DNA from: a virus
Direction: 5' to 3' (one strand)
DNA length: 30,975 nt
Virus record (IMG/VR): IMGVR_UViG_3300009152_000139
Span: 1-30,975 of that record
How positions within the stretch are numbered: position 1 is the first letter of the stretch; every line of letters starts with the position of its first letter. The position numbers and the translations under genes are program-made. This document shows, piece after piece, positions 29,831-30,975 of this stretch. A model generated the notes under the pieces. It was given only the letters and a program-made list of their open reading frames with translations. It had not been told where the DNA came from and did no database searches.

Positions 29831-30975
29831 TATGAAGCCACCAATTCTGTACTTAGTTCGGGCATGTTCTCTAACCACCTTGCTGCAAATGTTGAAAAGT
29901 CATCGCTTGCAACTTGCATAAAGTTATAATGAAATTGCGAGAACTGTGCTTTAAGATCTGCTTTACGAGCATCGCTGCTCATTGCTTGGGCATACTGTTG
30001 TTTGAATGCGTTAGCTTGGGTTAACCAGTAGGCAATCTCTGTCCACTTGTCACCTTTACCATCGGCATATTGTCTCCACTTAGGATCATTAGCAATCTCC
30101 TGGATTGCTGGAACTGTTACGCCCCAGAAATCTCTTTGGCTTGCCGAACGATTATCAGCCCAACCTGGAAAGTCTGTTTGAATTGCTTTAACCATTCGGT
30201 CATACTCTGCTTTAATACCAAGCGATTGGTATCTAGTTTGGTATGGAGATGTAACTCCATACTGAGCCATAACTGAATCACGCCACTCTGTGGCTTTCTG
30301 ATATTCAGCCCACCCACGGCGTGATTCAATGTCAACTCTTAGTTCTTCTGCACTCTTCTTTTGAGTAAGAGGAGAGTTATATCCGCCAGGGAAATTTAAT
30401 CTCTTATAGATTGCAGCGATCTCAGTTGAATATTCATCTGTTAACTCACCATATCCAGCAGATAACATTGATGCGTATTTAGTATCCCAACGACCAATCT
30501 TTTCAAGAAGGGCTGGGTTATTACGAATCATTTTAATATCTGAGTAGTTTGCAGCTACACCAGCAATGTTCTTTTGGTTTGAACCAATCAAAGCAATGGA
30601 GTCAATACCCCATTCTTCTTCCATCTTCTTCTGCGCTAGGTCGTAGTCGCCACCAAACTGAGTAAGTAGGTCGCTATAATACTGTGTAGCAGCACGAGTT
30701 ACTGGATCAAAAGTTGTTGAGATAGGAGCAAAGAATTGAACCACAGAACGGATGAAAGACATATTGCCTGCTGCCTTAGCAGCAACCGCCATGCTAGGAG
30801 GTTCGCCTGTACGTCCATTGCGATCCCATTCTGAATAGAGAACACGATAATTAGTAAAGACTTCGTCGACAAATCGATCACTACGCAGTATGCCAATCTT
30901 ATCCAGTGCTGAACGTAAATAGCCTGGAGCAATTGTATTAACTGCTGTGCTTACTAGGTTGCCACCTTCTTGTGG
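29830..30975 (-). CDS. Large virion protein, 5' end outside window (381 aa visible)
   Basis: The reading frame is open from 29830 to the window edge, so the apparent start at 30792 (MAVAAKAAGNMS) is probably internal. The visible part is helical (VVQFFAPISTTFDPVTRAATQYYSDL, WGIDSIALIGSN) and lacks cysteines or membrane spans. The upstream residues (YLRSALDKIGILRSDRF) continue the helical pattern. It is likely the C-terminal part of an internal virion or tape-measure-like protein. Confidence 0.7.
   Translation of the reverse strand, partial: PQEGGNLVSTAVNTIAPGYLRSALDKIGILRSDRFVDEVFTNYRVLYSEWDRNGRTGEPPSMAVAAKAAGNMSFIRSVVQFFAPISTTFDPVTRAATQYYSDLLTQFGGDYDLAQKKMEEEWGIDSIALIGSNQKNIAGVAANYSDIKMIRNNPALLEKIGRWDTKYASMLSAGYGELTDEYSTEIAAIYKRLNFPGGYNSPLTQKKSAEELRVDIESRRGWAEYQKATEWRDSVMAQYGVTSPYQTRYQSLGIKAEYDRMVKAIQTDFPGWADNRSASQRDFWGVTVPAIQEIANDPKWRQYADGKGDKWTEIAYWLTQANAFKQQYAQAMSSDARKADLKAQFSQFHYNFMQVASDDFSTFAARWLENMPELSTELVAS

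Noticed and set aside
30792-30792. ATG as start of the last virion gene
   Set aside because: The frame stays open to the window edge with protein-like sequence, so this is likely internal.

Overview
The window looks like part of a tailed-phage genome (Caudoviricetes) that probably infects an actinobacterium. The main host clue is a WhiB-type Fe-S regulator, a family essentially confined to Actinobacteria and their phages. It is supported by a GP88-family protein, a split Cas4/RecB-like nuclease and phage-style tightly overlapped genes. Moderate-to-low GC and the poly-glycine and Ala/Ser-rich fibres suggest an aquatic host, but that is inference. No tRNA, CRISPR array, integrase or insertion sequence was seen, and terminase and portal must lie outside the window.

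Layout. (1) 43-6195, plus strand: about 18 mostly small, translationally coupled genes, many ending TAATG or ATGA into the next. Only a GP88-family protein and a DUF932 protein are recognisable. A 5' leader with a hairpin occurs twice (1704-1778 and 3354-3420). The block ends at a strong terminator (6209-6237) that lies inside the 3' end of the converging gene. (2) 6182-13698, minus strand: the DNA-metabolism and takeover block. In transcription order it holds a split PD-(D/E)XK nuclease with a zinc-ribbon gene inside, an unknown protein, a RecA/DnaB-like ATPase, a second nuclease-like protein, WhiB, a Holliday-junction resolvase-like protein, a secreted lytic transglycosylase, a primase zinc-finger protein, an HslV/proteasome-like peptidase, a Toprim primase, a DUF1599 protein, an endonuclease VII-like HNH protein, a sigma-like factor, an FmdB-like zinc ribbon and a GT-A glycosyltransferase. 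(3) 13834-14615, plus strand: a two-gene island of one unknown gene and a class I methyltransferase. (4) 14663-30975, minus strand: the virion and lysis block. In transcription order it holds a large partial virion protein, three further large proteins (two with N-terminal LysM), a scaffold-like protein, the major capsid protein, small basic proteins, an adaptor-like protein, three fibre or adhesin genes, small tail proteins, holin-like proteins, an M15 endolysin, a large tail protein and a peptidoglycan-binding-like protein. The block closes on a terminator at 14619-14652.

How it fits together. The early plus-strand genes presumably act on the host. WhiB and the sigma-like factor could redirect host transcription. 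The split primase, ATPase and nucleases replicate and process phage DNA. The late block builds the particle and lyses the cell. The most unusual points are a Cas4-like nuclease whose Fe-S and catalytic residues sit on two polypeptides separated by a small zinc-ribbon gene, an apparently complete HslV-size threonine peptidase between the two halves of the primase, and a duplicated hairpin leader with a compensatory base-pair change whose second copy is read through in frame.
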